Assembly (NCBI RefSeq): GCF_037201915.1
Contig: NZ_CP147505.1
Span: forward strand, 1,798,001 to 1,862,000
Direction of reading: 5' to 3'
From: Haloplanus sp. CK5-1
Lineage (GTDB): Archaea > Halobacteriota > Halobacteria > Halobacteriales > Haloferacaceae
Length of the DNA: 64,000 nt
Below the pieces are notes generated by a model. It saw only the letters and a list, made by a program, of their open reading frames with translations, was not told where the DNA came from and ran no database searches. Within the stretch, counting starts at the first letter, position 1. Each line of letters begins with the position of its first letter. Below are positions 9,695 to 18,147 of the stretch, piece after piece. A program made the translations under genes and the position numbers.

Positions 9695-10117
9695 ATGCGG
9701 TTTGATCCAGAACTGCAGGAGTACGTTCCCCAAAATCCGGTTGTAGATAGAACCACTGCAAATATCGTCGGGAATCAAAACCCGATGGCTGAACCCCAAG
9801 AACTAGAACTCGCAGCAGAGGTGGCTTCAGGCACTCGCCGCCTTTCTTCTATGTCCTACACAGAGTTAATGCAGCTTGATGATTTGGACTTGGGGCACCA
9901 GACAAACAAGATGGTCATCTCGGAGATGTTGGCTCGTCATGAGGAACCTCAACCATCTAATCCAGACCCTCCCTCATATCCAGAAATAGATTCGTCTCTC
10001 GCTAAGAGCGACACTACTGCGGAAGATACATTCAAATCGGACTATCGGGATCAATTCAAAAATGATCGCCGCGACATAAGGCGCAATGATTCTAAAAACG
10101 ATCGTCGAAGCCGTTGA
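9695..10117 (+). CDS. Hypothetical hydrophilic protein
   Basis: I do not recognise this 140-residue protein. It is strongly hydrophilic, with a Pro/Ser/Asp-rich middle and a basic, Asp/Asn/Arg-rich tail made of repeated short units (YRDQFKNDRRDIRRNDSKN) that is probably disordered. It has no membrane segment or cysteine pair. It starts three bases after the zinc-ribbon gene stops, so they form a two-gene unit. Low GC and odd composition are consistent with a viral or plasmid origin. The 150 bases downstream hold nothing recognisable. Confidence 0.45.
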   Translation: MRFDPELQEYVPQNPVVDRTTANIVGNQNPMAEPQELELAAEVASGTRRLSSMSYTELMQLDDLDLGHQTNKMVISEMLARHEEPQPSNPDPPSYPEIDSSLAKSDTTAEDTFKSDYRDQFKNDRRDIRRNDSKNDRRSR

Positions 10118-10267
10118 GATTCATACACAACCATTCTGAAAGGGGCTGGCTGTGGAGGATCTGTGGAAATTTGAGTTGGAGTACTCCGTCAGGCGTCGAC
10201 TTTGGCGTTGAACCAGACGACCCTATCGGTTCATCTACTCAGGTTCAGGCTTGACTAATTACAAAGA

Positions 10268-10981
10268 TTAGCCAACGATAGGTAGCTCCGAGATTGTATC
10301 CGCAATCGACTCACGGTCTGGGTCACCTGGTTCGAGCACGACCGGAATATCGTGTTTATTGCAGTATGATAACACCCACCGAAGCCCGTCTGCTGGGCGC
10401 TGCGTTTCGGGAAGCCCATCTGAAGTCGGGTCATTGAGATGGACTGCTTGGATCTGCGATCCACCGATGATCGCGAGCGTGACAAATACGGGACGCCACG
10501 GACTCTCCTCTGTAGGGGGCACCGCATCAAGATCGAGATCATTCTTTCTGTGTTTCAAATTATCCTGCAGGAAATGCTGGAAGGCCTCCGATAGCTGGTC
10601 ACGGAGCTGTTTATCGGCACGCTCCAGCACGGACTGAAACGCTCTGTCGTCAACCGTGAGCGCAGGTCGTTTCATCGCGACGTGTGCAGTATCAATTAGT
10701 ATCGACACGTCATCAAGTCAAAGGATCTGTTCGGTAAGAAAAGCCAGCGCCGCGATATCCCCGGGTGGGTGGTAGCAGGATCTGCCGGGCGTGTTCTCGA
10801 TTGCGAGCGGATAGCCACCGATCTCGGTAATCGTTGCAAGCCGTTCGACGTGTTCCCGGTAGTCGAATGTGCGCGTAGTGTGGACAGTCAACCACTCAGG
10901 TTCTACTCGCTCGCCGAAAGCGCTATGAACGAACATTCATCTGAGAGCGAGTTACCCCGGGATAGAGACTCTGTATGTCGG
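10268..10981 (-). pseudogene. Sugar-phosphate isomerase/epimerase-like TIM-barrel gene with a nonsense codon
   Basis: Two pieces lie in the same minus-strand frame and are separated by a single TGA at about 10718-10720. The upstream piece has WLTVHTTRTFDYREHV, then GGYPLAIENTPGRSCYHP. The downstream piece has LIDTAHVAMKRP, SQIQAVHLNDPTSDGLP and IPVVLEPGDPD. The order E-N-T/P-G, then D-T-A-H, then H-L-N-D is that of xylose-isomerase-like TIM barrels, whose metal ligands are Glu, Asp, His and Glu. Further upstream LYPGVTRSQMNV appears in another frame, so a frameshift near 10935 is likely as well. The assignment to a particular enzyme is not possible. The gene is inactive unless the TGA is read through. 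Confidence 0.5.
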
Positions 10982-11305
10982 TCCACTACCCCTTTGCTAA
11001 GTGGCTGTAGCTCGTCGGAAGCGAAGGCCTGCGCTGACAAGGTTCTCGAGCACAACTCGGATTCCAAGATCAGGATTCGGCTCAAGGCCCCGATGACGGC
11101 GGTGTAAGTCGCTACTCCTACTGTGACCCGTCAGTGTTCGTTTTCCATCCATCCATCTCGCGTAGGGGAAAGCAGTTCCTGTGGCTGTTTTTCATCCACT
11201 GAGGGATGCGGGGGTGGTCGAACGAGTAGCTCCCAAACAGACCAATGAGTAAACCTAGCCACACACACTCGGTTGAACAGACACATCCAGCGAGCGACTG
11301 TGACA

Positions 11306-11630
11306 TCGCCTACGCCGGGTATCGGCAGAGCAGGCAGGCTATCGTGGAGGGCGCAACTCGCGCTCGCACTCCTCCTCGACTACACGGGAGACGAGGCGTT
11401 CGCCCTCAACCACTACCAAGAGTTCAAAACCGAAGTCCTTCGCCGAGACGATCCGTGACCTCCTGCAGGTCCTCGAGACGACAGTCGCATACCGGAATCC
11501 CTACTCCCACGAGTATCCCTACTCCGACGAGTGGGTCGAAACGGAGCGGTTCAAGGCCCTATTGGAGCTGACGAGAGTGCGCGAATGGTACACGTGTGTT
11601 CCGAGAAGTCTCATGATGCATCTCATCTAG
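11306..11630 (+). pseudogene. Decayed haloarchaeal gene (DUF6166-like segment)
   Basis: One frame contains SWRAQLALALLLDYTGDEAF followed by ALNHYQEFKTEVL. This is like the conserved core of small haloarchaeal proteins that I know as DUF6166 (name from memory). The frame then ends at 11458. A neighbouring frame continues with FAETIRDLLQVLETTVAYRN, HEYPYSDEWVETERFKALLE and a stop at 11628-11630. The second part may belong to a different gene, because DUF6166 proteins do not usually carry it. There is a short tandem repeat (actcccacgagtatccctac and its variant) inside it. No complete frame exists. Confidence 0.4.
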
Positions 11631-11665
11631 AAATGAAACAATACGTGCCCACTGATTCCAACATC

Positions 11666-11956
11666 CTATGGCGATTCAATGGAGCCAATTTGTGTCGCTC
11701 CGTAGAATTCTGGCTTTGTTGGGTATCCATCATACGGATCTTCGTCTGAGTGGCAGCAGTTCCATGCCCTCATCTTTGCAACGTACTTGAGATGGGTTTC
11801 ATATGGGATATCTGGGTTTCCAAATTCATCTCTTTTCACTTCATTGTATTTGCCGCAAGACGAGCACAGTGCTTGAAAACCGATGATCGTAGATGTGTCG
11901 TCCGTCTTTTTCCGCACATGACTTACGATGGAATTGAACGTTAGATCCGTCGTCAT
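11666..11956 (-). CDS. Hypothetical protein with a cysteine cluster
   Basis: I do not recognise this 96-residue protein. From ATG 11956 it reads TDLTFNSIVSHVRKKTDD, then a CSSCGKYNEV knuckle and a later CCHSDEDPYDGYP, which could together bind a metal. The start at 11956 is preferred over a TTG at 11983 because an AT-rich TATA-like stretch lies about 30 bases upstream of the ATG. GC content is clearly lower than in the core genes of this window, a sign of foreign origin. It stands alone between a decayed gene and the first beta-propeller gene. Confidence 0.45.
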   Translation of the reverse strand: MTTDLTFNSIVSHVRKKTDDTSTIIGFQALCSSCGKYNEVKRDEFGNPDIPYETHLKYVAKMRAWNCCHSDEDPYDGYPTKPEFYGATQIGSIESP

Positions 11957-12110
11957 AGTTTCATAAACAAGTGGAATCAGCAAAATTGTTTTGTCGCGAT
12001 CTCTTCACCGATAAATTCAATAAAATGCGCATACCTCTTGATATCACGCATTCCACCCTTCTATCGTGTGTTGCCTAAGATACTTCGCGCGACCGTGCCG
12101 ATCCCAGTAT

Positions 12111-13196
12111 TCACTCGTCGCTCGGCGTCGCCATAATCGCCGAAAGACGGCAACCGTAGCTGCCAACGTATAGCCTCCCCTCACCCGGCGCAACGGTGGC
12201 CACCGCGTCATCAGTCTCGAGACGCCACAATAAACCGCCATCATCCGCTGACACTGCATACACTCCGTGGCCCTTGCTCCCGATGTAGACGGTCCCGCTT
12301 CGGACGAGCGGAGGCGCGACAATCGTGTCTCCAGTCGAGAGCCGCCATTGCTGTGTCCCGGTTTTCGCTGACACTGCGTACACGAACCCACTCAAGTCCG
12401 AGACGAAGACGGTATCCCCAACGACCGACGGGGATGTAACGATGATATCCGCAGCCTGGAATTTCCACTGAAGATCGCCACACACGGCATCTACCGCGTA
12501 GAGCGCACCAGACATCGATTCGAGGCTTCTCGCGTCATCTGGATCATACCCGCAGACGTAGACAGTGCCGTCGACGACAGTCGGGGACGACTGACCACCC
12601 CCGACTGCCAACGACCAGCGTTCGCTACCAGTTTCAGAATCAAGAGCGTAGAGCATATCGTCGTCGCTGACGACGTACACGGTATTATCGACGATCGCTG
12701 GAGACGACTTCACCATATTCCCAGTTCTGACCGACCACTGCTGTGTGCCGTCTGTCGCGTCCAGCGCATATACGTGAGCATCATCACTCCCGACGTAGAC
12801 GGTGCCATCGGCCACAGCGGGTGACGACGCGATACGTCCCCGCGTCTGATACTGCCAGCGTTTTGCGCATGTCTCCCGCTCTAGTGCGTAGACGTGGGTG
12901 TCTTTGCTTGCCACGTAGACCGTCTCATCCGACACCGCTGGTGACGAGTCGATCCAGCCCCCGTTCTCGTGAGCAAGGCCAGCTACACTGTCGAAACGCC
13001 ATCGGAGAGTACCGTCCCTGTCGAGCGCGTAGAGGTGGCCGCCATCGGTCCACCCACCGGTCGCACAGTACATCGTTCCATCGCGAACGGCAATTCCACG
13101 TACAGTATCAGAGAACTCGCGCTGGGTGGTGAGCGTAGCGGCATCGTGATCAGTCATGTCGCACTCGACATCGAACCGATGCGTCGGGTTGTGCAT
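12111..13196 (-). CDS. PQQ-type beta-propeller repeat protein (first copy)
   Basis: The 361-residue protein consists of tandem blades with the pattern G-T-V-Y-V-x-S-x-D-x-x-x-Y-A-L-D-x-x-T-G-x-x-x-W, for example DGTVYVGSDDAHVYALDATD and TVYVVSDDDMLYALDSETGS. This is the PQQ/YVTN-like beta-propeller repeat. It has no signal peptide. I chose ATG 13196 because the resulting N-terminus (MHNPTHRFDVE) matches that of the third copy (MCNPTHRFETS); a longer frame to 13490 exists but has no such support. Such propellers are usually binding scaffolds, and the family name does not mean that PQQ is bound. Two paralogues follow within 7 kb. Confidence 0.75.
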   Translation of the reverse strand: MHNPTHRFDVECDMTDHDAATLTTQREFSDTVRGIAVRDGTMYCATGGWTDGGHLYALDRDGTLRWRFDSVAGLAHENGGWIDSSPAVSDETVYVASKDTHVYALERETCAKRWQYQTRGRIASSPAVADGTVYVGSDDAHVYALDATDGTQQWSVRTGNMVKSSPAIVDNTVYVVSDDDMLYALDSETGSERWSLAVGGGQSSPTVVDGTVYVCGYDPDDARSLESMSGALYAVDAVCGDLQWKFQAADIIVTSPSVVGDTVFVSDLSGFVYAVSAKTGTQQWRLSTGDTIVAPPLVRSGTVYIGSKGHGVYAVSADDGGLLWRLETDDAVATVAPGEGRLYVGSYGCRLSAIMATPSDE

Positions 13197-13340
13197 CCGG
13201 AACTGGGCCACACACAAACGACACACTGAATCAGCATGAGTGTTGCCCGGTCGTAAAGTAGTCACCGACGGCTCCTGACCGACGCCACTACTAACTGATT
13301 CGGCGCGAGACACTGGTGTATGCTGGATCTCGGGTGAGTT

Positions 13341-13541
13341 GAACTCGACGAACTGCACTCCAAAAGTGAGGTCCGCGAGATGCACGAGACGGTGCTCAAC
13401 GACGCGGAGCGTGAACTTGAGGGCTCCGCTCTCGATGACTGTATCGCGACAGCCACTGTCGACGCGTACCGACACTACCGAAATCTCCACTGCGACGGAA
13501 CGTCTCGACTGGCAGCAGCGTTCACCCGAGGGTGGCTGTAA
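13341..13541 (+). pseudogene. Orphan C-terminal coding fragment, unidentified
   Basis: An open stretch of 66 codons ends at TAA 13539-13541 and has natural-looking composition (ELDELHSKSEVREMHETVLN, CIATATVDAYRHYRN, RLAAAFTRGWL). A TGA lies immediately before it and no start codon is present, so it looks like the end of a longer helical protein whose first part is lost. I do not recognise the family. It is antisense to the alternative long N-terminus of the first beta-propeller gene, which is another reason to use the shorter start for that gene. Bases 13542-13773 hold nothing that I can identify. Confidence 0.25.
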
Positions 13542-13773
13542 GTCACTACGAATAATTTGAGGCGTTAGTCCCTTTCTCTGTGGGCGGGACCGCGTGACCG
13601 ATGCGCAGCCTTCAGCGATCAGCTGTTTTGGACGAGAGGATGTTTCGAGGGGCCCAACAGAGTCAATTATATTTCCAGGGGATGTGTCTGTTCAAATCTC
13701 GATATCGACCTTCTATGGCTTGTTTAGACGCCAAAGACAACGACTTGATCAGAAAGAGAAGATAACGCTAAGA

Positions 13774-14985
13774 CTAGCTATCCGGTTTGGGAACGTCGCC
13801 TAAGGTTCCGAGACCGTCGATGTCGGTGGCTGTGAAGAATACAGCTCCATCGACCAATACCGGCGGTGAAGTCACCTCATGGTGGAACCCCGGATCGAAC
13901 CCGTAGTACCACCGCATCTCTCCTGATCCGCGATCGAACGCACTAATAGTCTTCTTCTCGGGGGCAAATTCGGGGGTACTGACTGGGAAGATGATCGTAT
14001 CAGTTCCGAGGCAAATCCCCGATTTGTATACTGGAGTGTCGCGGTGCCATCGTACCGTTCCGGTTTCGCTGTCGACTGCGACAGCGCCGTACGAGCTGGT
14101 AACGAATACAATCCCGTCGTCAACGGCGACCGTGTGAGGAACGACAGCGTCGTCCTCACCGAACGAGCCGAGTTCACGGCGCTGGTCACCGGTTTCTCTG
14201 TCGTGGACGGCGAGCGTTCGGTCGTCGGCAACGAACACTCCATCCTGAGTCGCAACGGGCGCGGCAGATTCGGGCGTGGCCGTGAGCTCGCTCTGCCAGA
14301 GATCCGAGCCATCCTCTACCGAGAAGGCAGCGAGTGACGGCGATCCATCCACGTCCCCGACAGCGAATACGCGTCCGTCGTATACTGCAGGTGCATGGAC
14401 GAGTTGACGTACCGTGTTAGTTTCCCAGCGCCTCTCCCCGTCCGCTGCCCGGAACGCCTCAATACCCCTGTCGGAAGCAACTAGCACCGTCCCGGTGGCC
14501 TCGTCCGCGACGAGCTGTTCAACCTCGTTTATCGATTCCGTCCAGATCTGCTCGCCGGTTTGGGAATCAAGCGCAACGAGTTCCTCGCCGTACGCCACGA
14601 GGCAACGATTGTCGACAACGACAATGACGTTGTCTCCGCTGGCGTCGAGGGTAGTCCGCCATTGTTCAGTGCCATCCTGTGCATCGAGGGCGATCGCACT
14701 TCCGTCGTTACTGGGGTCGAAGTTCGTCGTGTATACCGTCCCATCGGAAACTGCAGGCCGCCACCGCGTGAAGGCTTCCGATGTCCATGCCAGGTTTCCC
14801 TGTGGCGGAGCGGAGACGTTCGCTGCGAACGTATTCGCCCCGTTGGCTCCGTACTGTGTCCAGGTGCCTGTCGGATCGTCCGGCAAGGGTGTGTCCGAGT
14901 CCAACGACGGGAGCATCGACAGACATCCCGAGAGAAGTCCACTCGCGGCGACACTCGCTGTCGCCAAGAACCTCCTTCGATTCAC
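13774..14985 (-). CDS. PQQ-type beta-propeller lipoprotein, Tat-exported (second copy)
   Basis: With the GTG at 14985 the protein has 403 residues and begins with NRRRFLATASVAASGLLSGC, a twin-arginine signal with a lipobox cysteine, so it should be exported folded and lipid-anchored outside the cell. Propeller blades follow, with repeats such as DGTVYTTNFDPSNDGSAIAL and GVFVADDRTLAVHDRETGDQ. The GTG start is favoured because a TATA box (TATAC on the minus strand, 15008-15012) lies 27 bases upstream, predicting a leaderless transcript; the longer frame to 15051 would place the signal peptide internally. The role is unknown. A paralogue lies on either side. Confidence 0.8.
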   Translation of the reverse strand: MNRRRFLATASVAASGLLSGCLSMLPSLDSDTPLPDDPTGTWTQYGANGANTFAANVSAPPQGNLAWTSEAFTRWRPAVSDGTVYTTNFDPSNDGSAIALDAQDGTEQWRTTLDASGDNVIVVVDNRCLVAYGEELVALDSQTGEQIWTESINEVEQLVADEATGTVLVASDRGIEAFRAADGERRWETNTVRQLVHAPAVYDGRVFAVGDVDGSPSLAAFSVEDGSDLWQSELTATPESAAPVATQDGVFVADDRTLAVHDRETGDQRRELGSFGEDDAVVPHTVAVDDGIVFVTSSYGAVAVDSETGTVRWHRDTPVYKSGICLGTDTIIFPVSTPEFAPEKKTISAFDRGSGEMRWYYGFDPGFHHEVTSPPVLVDGAVFFTATDIDGLGTLGDVPKPDS

Positions 14986-15007
14986 ATCTGACCGTAGACT
15001 AACGAAT

Positions 15008-15012
15008 GTATA
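15008..15012 (-). promoter_or_regulatory. TATA box of the beta-propeller lipoprotein gene
   Basis: The minus-strand bases TATAC inside ACTATACATT lie 23-27 bases before the GTG at 14985. This is the spacing expected between an archaeal TATA box and the start site of a leaderless mRNA, and it decides the start codon choice for the downstream gene. Confidence 0.5.
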
Positions 15013-15051
15013 GTATTGTGGCTGTGTTAAAATCACTTTGTAGTCTCCCAA

Positions 15052-15890
15052 TTTGGTGAATATTGGGAGATTATCGAGGCGGGATTGGAAGCGGTAGAAT
15101 ATCTAGACGAGCTGTAGCGCGTCGACTGCCGGGCCATGCTGTTGCCTACACCCAACCGTGAGTGGGCGAGATTCCGTTCGCTACGTGTCATGATTCGGTG
15201 AAGGCTGGAATGCGCCTCCGCCCCTCGGCAGGCGCTCAAAACTTAACCAACGCTCCAGCCAGAGATCCCGAACTGTTGGTTAATCGCCAGAGCCCCGGAT
15301 GTGGAACCTATCGGCTGTCGACACCGATGTCGGCCGTTTCCTACAACGATTCCTGTCGGGAGATCGCTGTGTCCATTTATTCCCAGACCATCTCGAACGC
15401 CGGCGGATCACCGGTCAGGTCCGGCAGCGTGGTCTCCGATTGGTGGCGGATCGTTTCTTGTTGCTCGTTCGGGAGTCCGTCGTTCAGCAATTCCGAGGCG
15501 AAGCCCCGACCTCAAGAAGCGAGGGCTTCCGACTGGTCCGAAGCACGACGCGAGTAGGCCGGGGAGGAAGCCGACACAAAGTGACGCAAACAACGAGACG
15601 GTAGCGGTACATGCGGAAGCGACAACACAGACTGCGTTCCTCGCCCACGTCGGGGGGCGCAGACGCACCAGTAGACGTGCGTATACATGGTAGGACGTTG
15701 AACGGCGACGGCTATCGGTCAACCACCGAGAGTTGATCGCTGGGAGTCCACACCAAAGCACCTCCCTCAAGGACCGAGGCGCGTATGCGCCGAGGGAGTA
15801 GGGTGGGGTAGTTTACTAGCTCTGTGTCATGGTCGTTCGAGTTGCCGAGCATCGGCACCAGTATATACCATACCCAGCAAAAAGAGCGTA
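15052..15890. other. Gene-poor stretch with IS-end-like hairpins and a gene remnant
   Basis: No intact gene is convincing in these 840 bases. On the minus strand a frame reads ELLNDGLPNEQQETIRHQSE and TTLPDLTGDPPAFEMVWE, ending at the TAA complementary to 15377-15379. It looks like the true end of an unidentified haloarchaeal protein and begins only after a hairpin near 15500-15531 (gaagccc ... gggcttc). A second hairpin with the stem ggcgc/gcgcc lies near 15775-15800. Both resemble ends of IS200/IS605-type elements found elsewhere in the window. The last 30 bases contain a TATA-like element (tatatacc, about 15862) for the next gene. Confidence 0.4.
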
Positions 15891-16070
15891 ATGCCCTCCA
15901 CCGAAGAACGACAGAAAGACGTCCTGTTACTCGGCTTCGGTATCCAACTCTCGCTGTTCGCTGTACTGATTCCGGCACTCTTCCCGCTGGTTTTCGTTAG
16001 CGGTTTTATCCTACTCTGGGTGCTGATTGACGAAACGATCCGACGGTTGGACGAGTATTCTGACTCATGA
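15891..16070 (+). CDS. Small two-helix membrane protein, 59 residues
   Basis: The ATG at 15891 opens a 59-residue frame ending at TGA 16068-16070. After a charged start (PSTEERQKD) it has two hydrophobic segments, LLLGFGIQLSLFAVLIPALF and PLVFVSGFILLWVLI, then an acidic tail (DETIRRLDEYSDS). A TATA-like element about 29 bases before the ATG fits a leaderless message. I do not recognise a family. It lies about 230 bases before the ISH3 element. The truncated small membrane-protein gene at 17809 beyond that element has a comparable architecture, but I see no clear sequence match between them. Confidence 0.55.
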   Translation: MPSTEERQKDVLLLGFGIQLSLFAVLIPALFPLVFVSGFILLWVLIDETIRRLDEYSDS

Positions 16071-16303
16071 ATCCCGCTATCTCACCACTATATTAATACA
16101 ATTTGTGATAAATATATCCATCATTTTCTAGCCGTATCGACCGACTATGAACACACCAGGACCTCGTACAAGATATGCGCCTTGTATGCAGTAGCGTCTT
16201 CGCCAACTACTCGGTCTCTGTCAGTAACGGCGTGCTGAATATAGAGGATGCGTCGTTCACGCCGAACTCTTGTTTGGAGCGAGTATCCGCTGGATTCCAA
16301 AGT

Positions 16304-17814
16304 CGCTAGTTGTCCACTCTGGCTCAAGAGACCAGTTGCTGACACGTAGTGATCAGAATGACGCGACTGAATCAGTCGCCTGATTCAGCCGCCGTCCGGA
16401 TGGATGCGTGATGAGGCTACCAAAACTCAAACGCATCCTCACAGATCCGGACGAGTACATTTCGAACAGCCAGTTGAAGTCTCTTAGCATGGAGTTGCTT
16501 GAGCTGATACCGATGGAAGGAATCGAGGGCTCTGGCCTCGATTCCGAGGAGATCATGGAAGTCGTCTTACGAGCTGCTGTTGACACAACCTCAGTCAACG
16601 GCGTCACAACGAATACTGAGGACACGCCAAACCGCGAGCCAGTGATGGACTGGTTGCACACCCTGGAGAAAGAGCCGATGCTCGATGCTGTCAACGATAT
16701 CCTCGCACTGGTGGCAATGACGGTTCTCGACCGCGGCGGGTCGAGAACCATCTGTCTGGACTTCATGGACAATCCGTTCCACGGTCATCCAGACGACGAG
16801 GACGAGTTCAGGAGAATGGAAGCACGGGACGGAACCACGAAGTGTCACCGGTACTGTACTGCGTTCGTCATCGCGCAGGGAAAGCCACTAACACTGGCAG
16901 TTGAACCAGTTGATGGCGAGGACAGCAAGGCCGACGCGGTCGAGCGCGTGCTCGCCCGCGTCGAGACATATCCATTCGAGACCGACCAGATCCTCATGGA
17001 CAGAGACGCCTTCGTCGGGGAGTTAATCGGTGTTCTTCGGGAGACAGCACCGCCAGTCTTTCCGGTCATAACCCGGAAAGACTCGCTCCGGGAGAAACTT
17101 GCTGTCACTGCTTCGCATATGACAGAAGAGACGGTCTGTGAAGACAAAGAGTACGAACAGACGTATCCGCTGGCAGTGAACGTCACCTACCAGAACGGTG
17201 ATCGTGGAAAATCAGGGCTCAAACAAACGGGCTACGCGGCGTACGGTCTGGAAGACCGCACGCCGCAGCAAGTGGCGCAGGTCTACAACCATCGGTCACG
17301 GATCGAGAAGAGCTATGAGAAGTTCCGCGAAGCGCGTGCTTTGACAACGACGCCATCGACGATAATTCGGCTCTTCTACGTGGGTGTCGGGTTCCTGTTG
17401 GAGCAGTTGTGGCTCGTGTTGCAATGGGCAGTGCTCGCCCGGCCACGGCGTGGCGGGCGAGCACTCCCGACAGATTTCACGTTCAGTGATGGGTTTCTCC
17501 ACGGGATCGAGCAGGTGTTAGACGATGAGCTCGGCTGGAAGCAAAAGCATCGGACAAACAGTGAAGGGTTACCACCAGGATACGAGCACGGACTCGGCTG
17601 AGCCGCCTCGCTTCGGCTGAAGCGAGGCTGGCGAACAGCGACAGCTATCTTTTGACGGTCGTCGAAATAACTGCCACAGCGGACAACAGCCAAGTATTTG
17701 ATATTTTTCTAACTCGGTGCAGCGTCAGGAGTGGAATTCGTCTCGTTTCGGCCTTCTTATCGTGTTAAACCGGACTCTTGCCACCGGCGCTATCGATAGA
17801 GTGGACAACTAGCG
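16304..17814 (+). mobile_element. Complete ISH3-family insertion sequence
   Basis: The element is bounded by perfect 17-base inverted repeats: CGCTAGTTGTCCACTCT at 16304-16320 and its exact complement at 17798-17814. It is flanked by a direct repeat AAAGT at 16299-16303 and 17815-17819. A 5-bp target duplication is what ISH3-family elements make. It carries one intact transposase gene. The perfect ends, the intact frame and the intact target duplication together indicate a recent insertion. It landed near the 3' end of a small membrane-protein gene on the minus strand. Confidence 0.9.
16408..17601 (+). CDS. ISH3-family transposase
   Basis: An intact DDE transposase of 397 residues. Catalytic segments are ICLDFMDNPFHG near residue 113, ILMDRDAFVGEL near residue 192 and YNHRSRIEKSYEKFREA near residue 293. 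Next come TTTPSTIIRLFYVGVGFLLE and the basic ARPRRGGRALP, both typical of ISH3 proteins. The size fits the family. It is the only gene of the element bounded by 16304 and 17814. The enzyme would cut and join the element's ends and probably acts at low level. The alternative start codons differ by a single residue. Confidence 0.85.
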   Translation: MMRLPKLKRILTDPDEYISNSQLKSLSMELLELIPMEGIEGSGLDSEEIMEVVLRAAVDTTSVNGVTTNTEDTPNREPVMDWLHTLEKEPMLDAVNDILALVAMTVLDRGGSRTICLDFMDNPFHGHPDDEDEFRRMEARDGTTKCHRYCTAFVIAQGKPLTLAVEPVDGEDSKADAVERVLARVETYPFETDQILMDRDAFVGELIGVLRETAPPVFPVITRKDSLREKLAVTASHMTEETVCEDKEYEQTYPLAVNVTYQNGDRGKSGLKQTGYAAYGLEDRTPQQVAQVYNHRSRIEKSYEKFREARALTTTPSTIIRLFYVGVGFLLEQLWLVLQWAVLARPRRGGRALPTDFTFSDGFLHGIEQVLDDELGWKQKHRTNSEGLPPGYEHGLG

Positions 17815-17967
17815 AAAGTAGAAGAGGAGACTCAGTATACCAGTTAGAACAATTCCCACGATAACGGGGAAGACACCTGTTGGGTCGGGACTAATGACAA
17901 ACGAAACGGGGAATCCGAGAAAGAGTGCCACCAAGATGGAGAGGAGCATTAGTACCGTGGAGTTCAT
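17809..17967 (-). pseudogene. Small membrane-protein gene truncated by the ISH3 insertion
   Basis: From ATG 17967 the frame encodes a 52-residue, two-helix membrane protein (NSTVLMLLSILVALFLGFPV, then GVFPVIVGIVLTGILSLLFY). Its last codons (CGC TAG) come from the inverted repeat of the ISH3 element. If the element and one target copy are removed, the frame continues past TAC TTT into GIQRILAPNKSSA and a TGA near 16256. The original protein was therefore about a dozen residues longer. The two membrane helices are intact, so the shortened product might still work. The family is not recognised. Bases 17968-18147 hold nothing else. Confidence 0.65.
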
Positions 17968-18147
17968 ATCCTTATCTCCGATTGTGGATTCGATAAAAGT
18001 GTGTGTCTCACAACTGAATTCACAGGATACCGATCGGGTCAGGCCCGCGCGTTAATCAGGGAGATCTCGTCGACGAGATGGGGCAGATTTGGTGTCCCGA
18101 ACCCGAGCGCAAGCGAGGCTGATCAGCCGGGAACCAACCGATCACAG

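Noticed and set aside
15162-15770. Several overlapping frames of 100-130 codons on both strands
   Set aside because: None has a motif or start signal, and they contradict the natural-looking minus-strand gene remnant ending at 15377.
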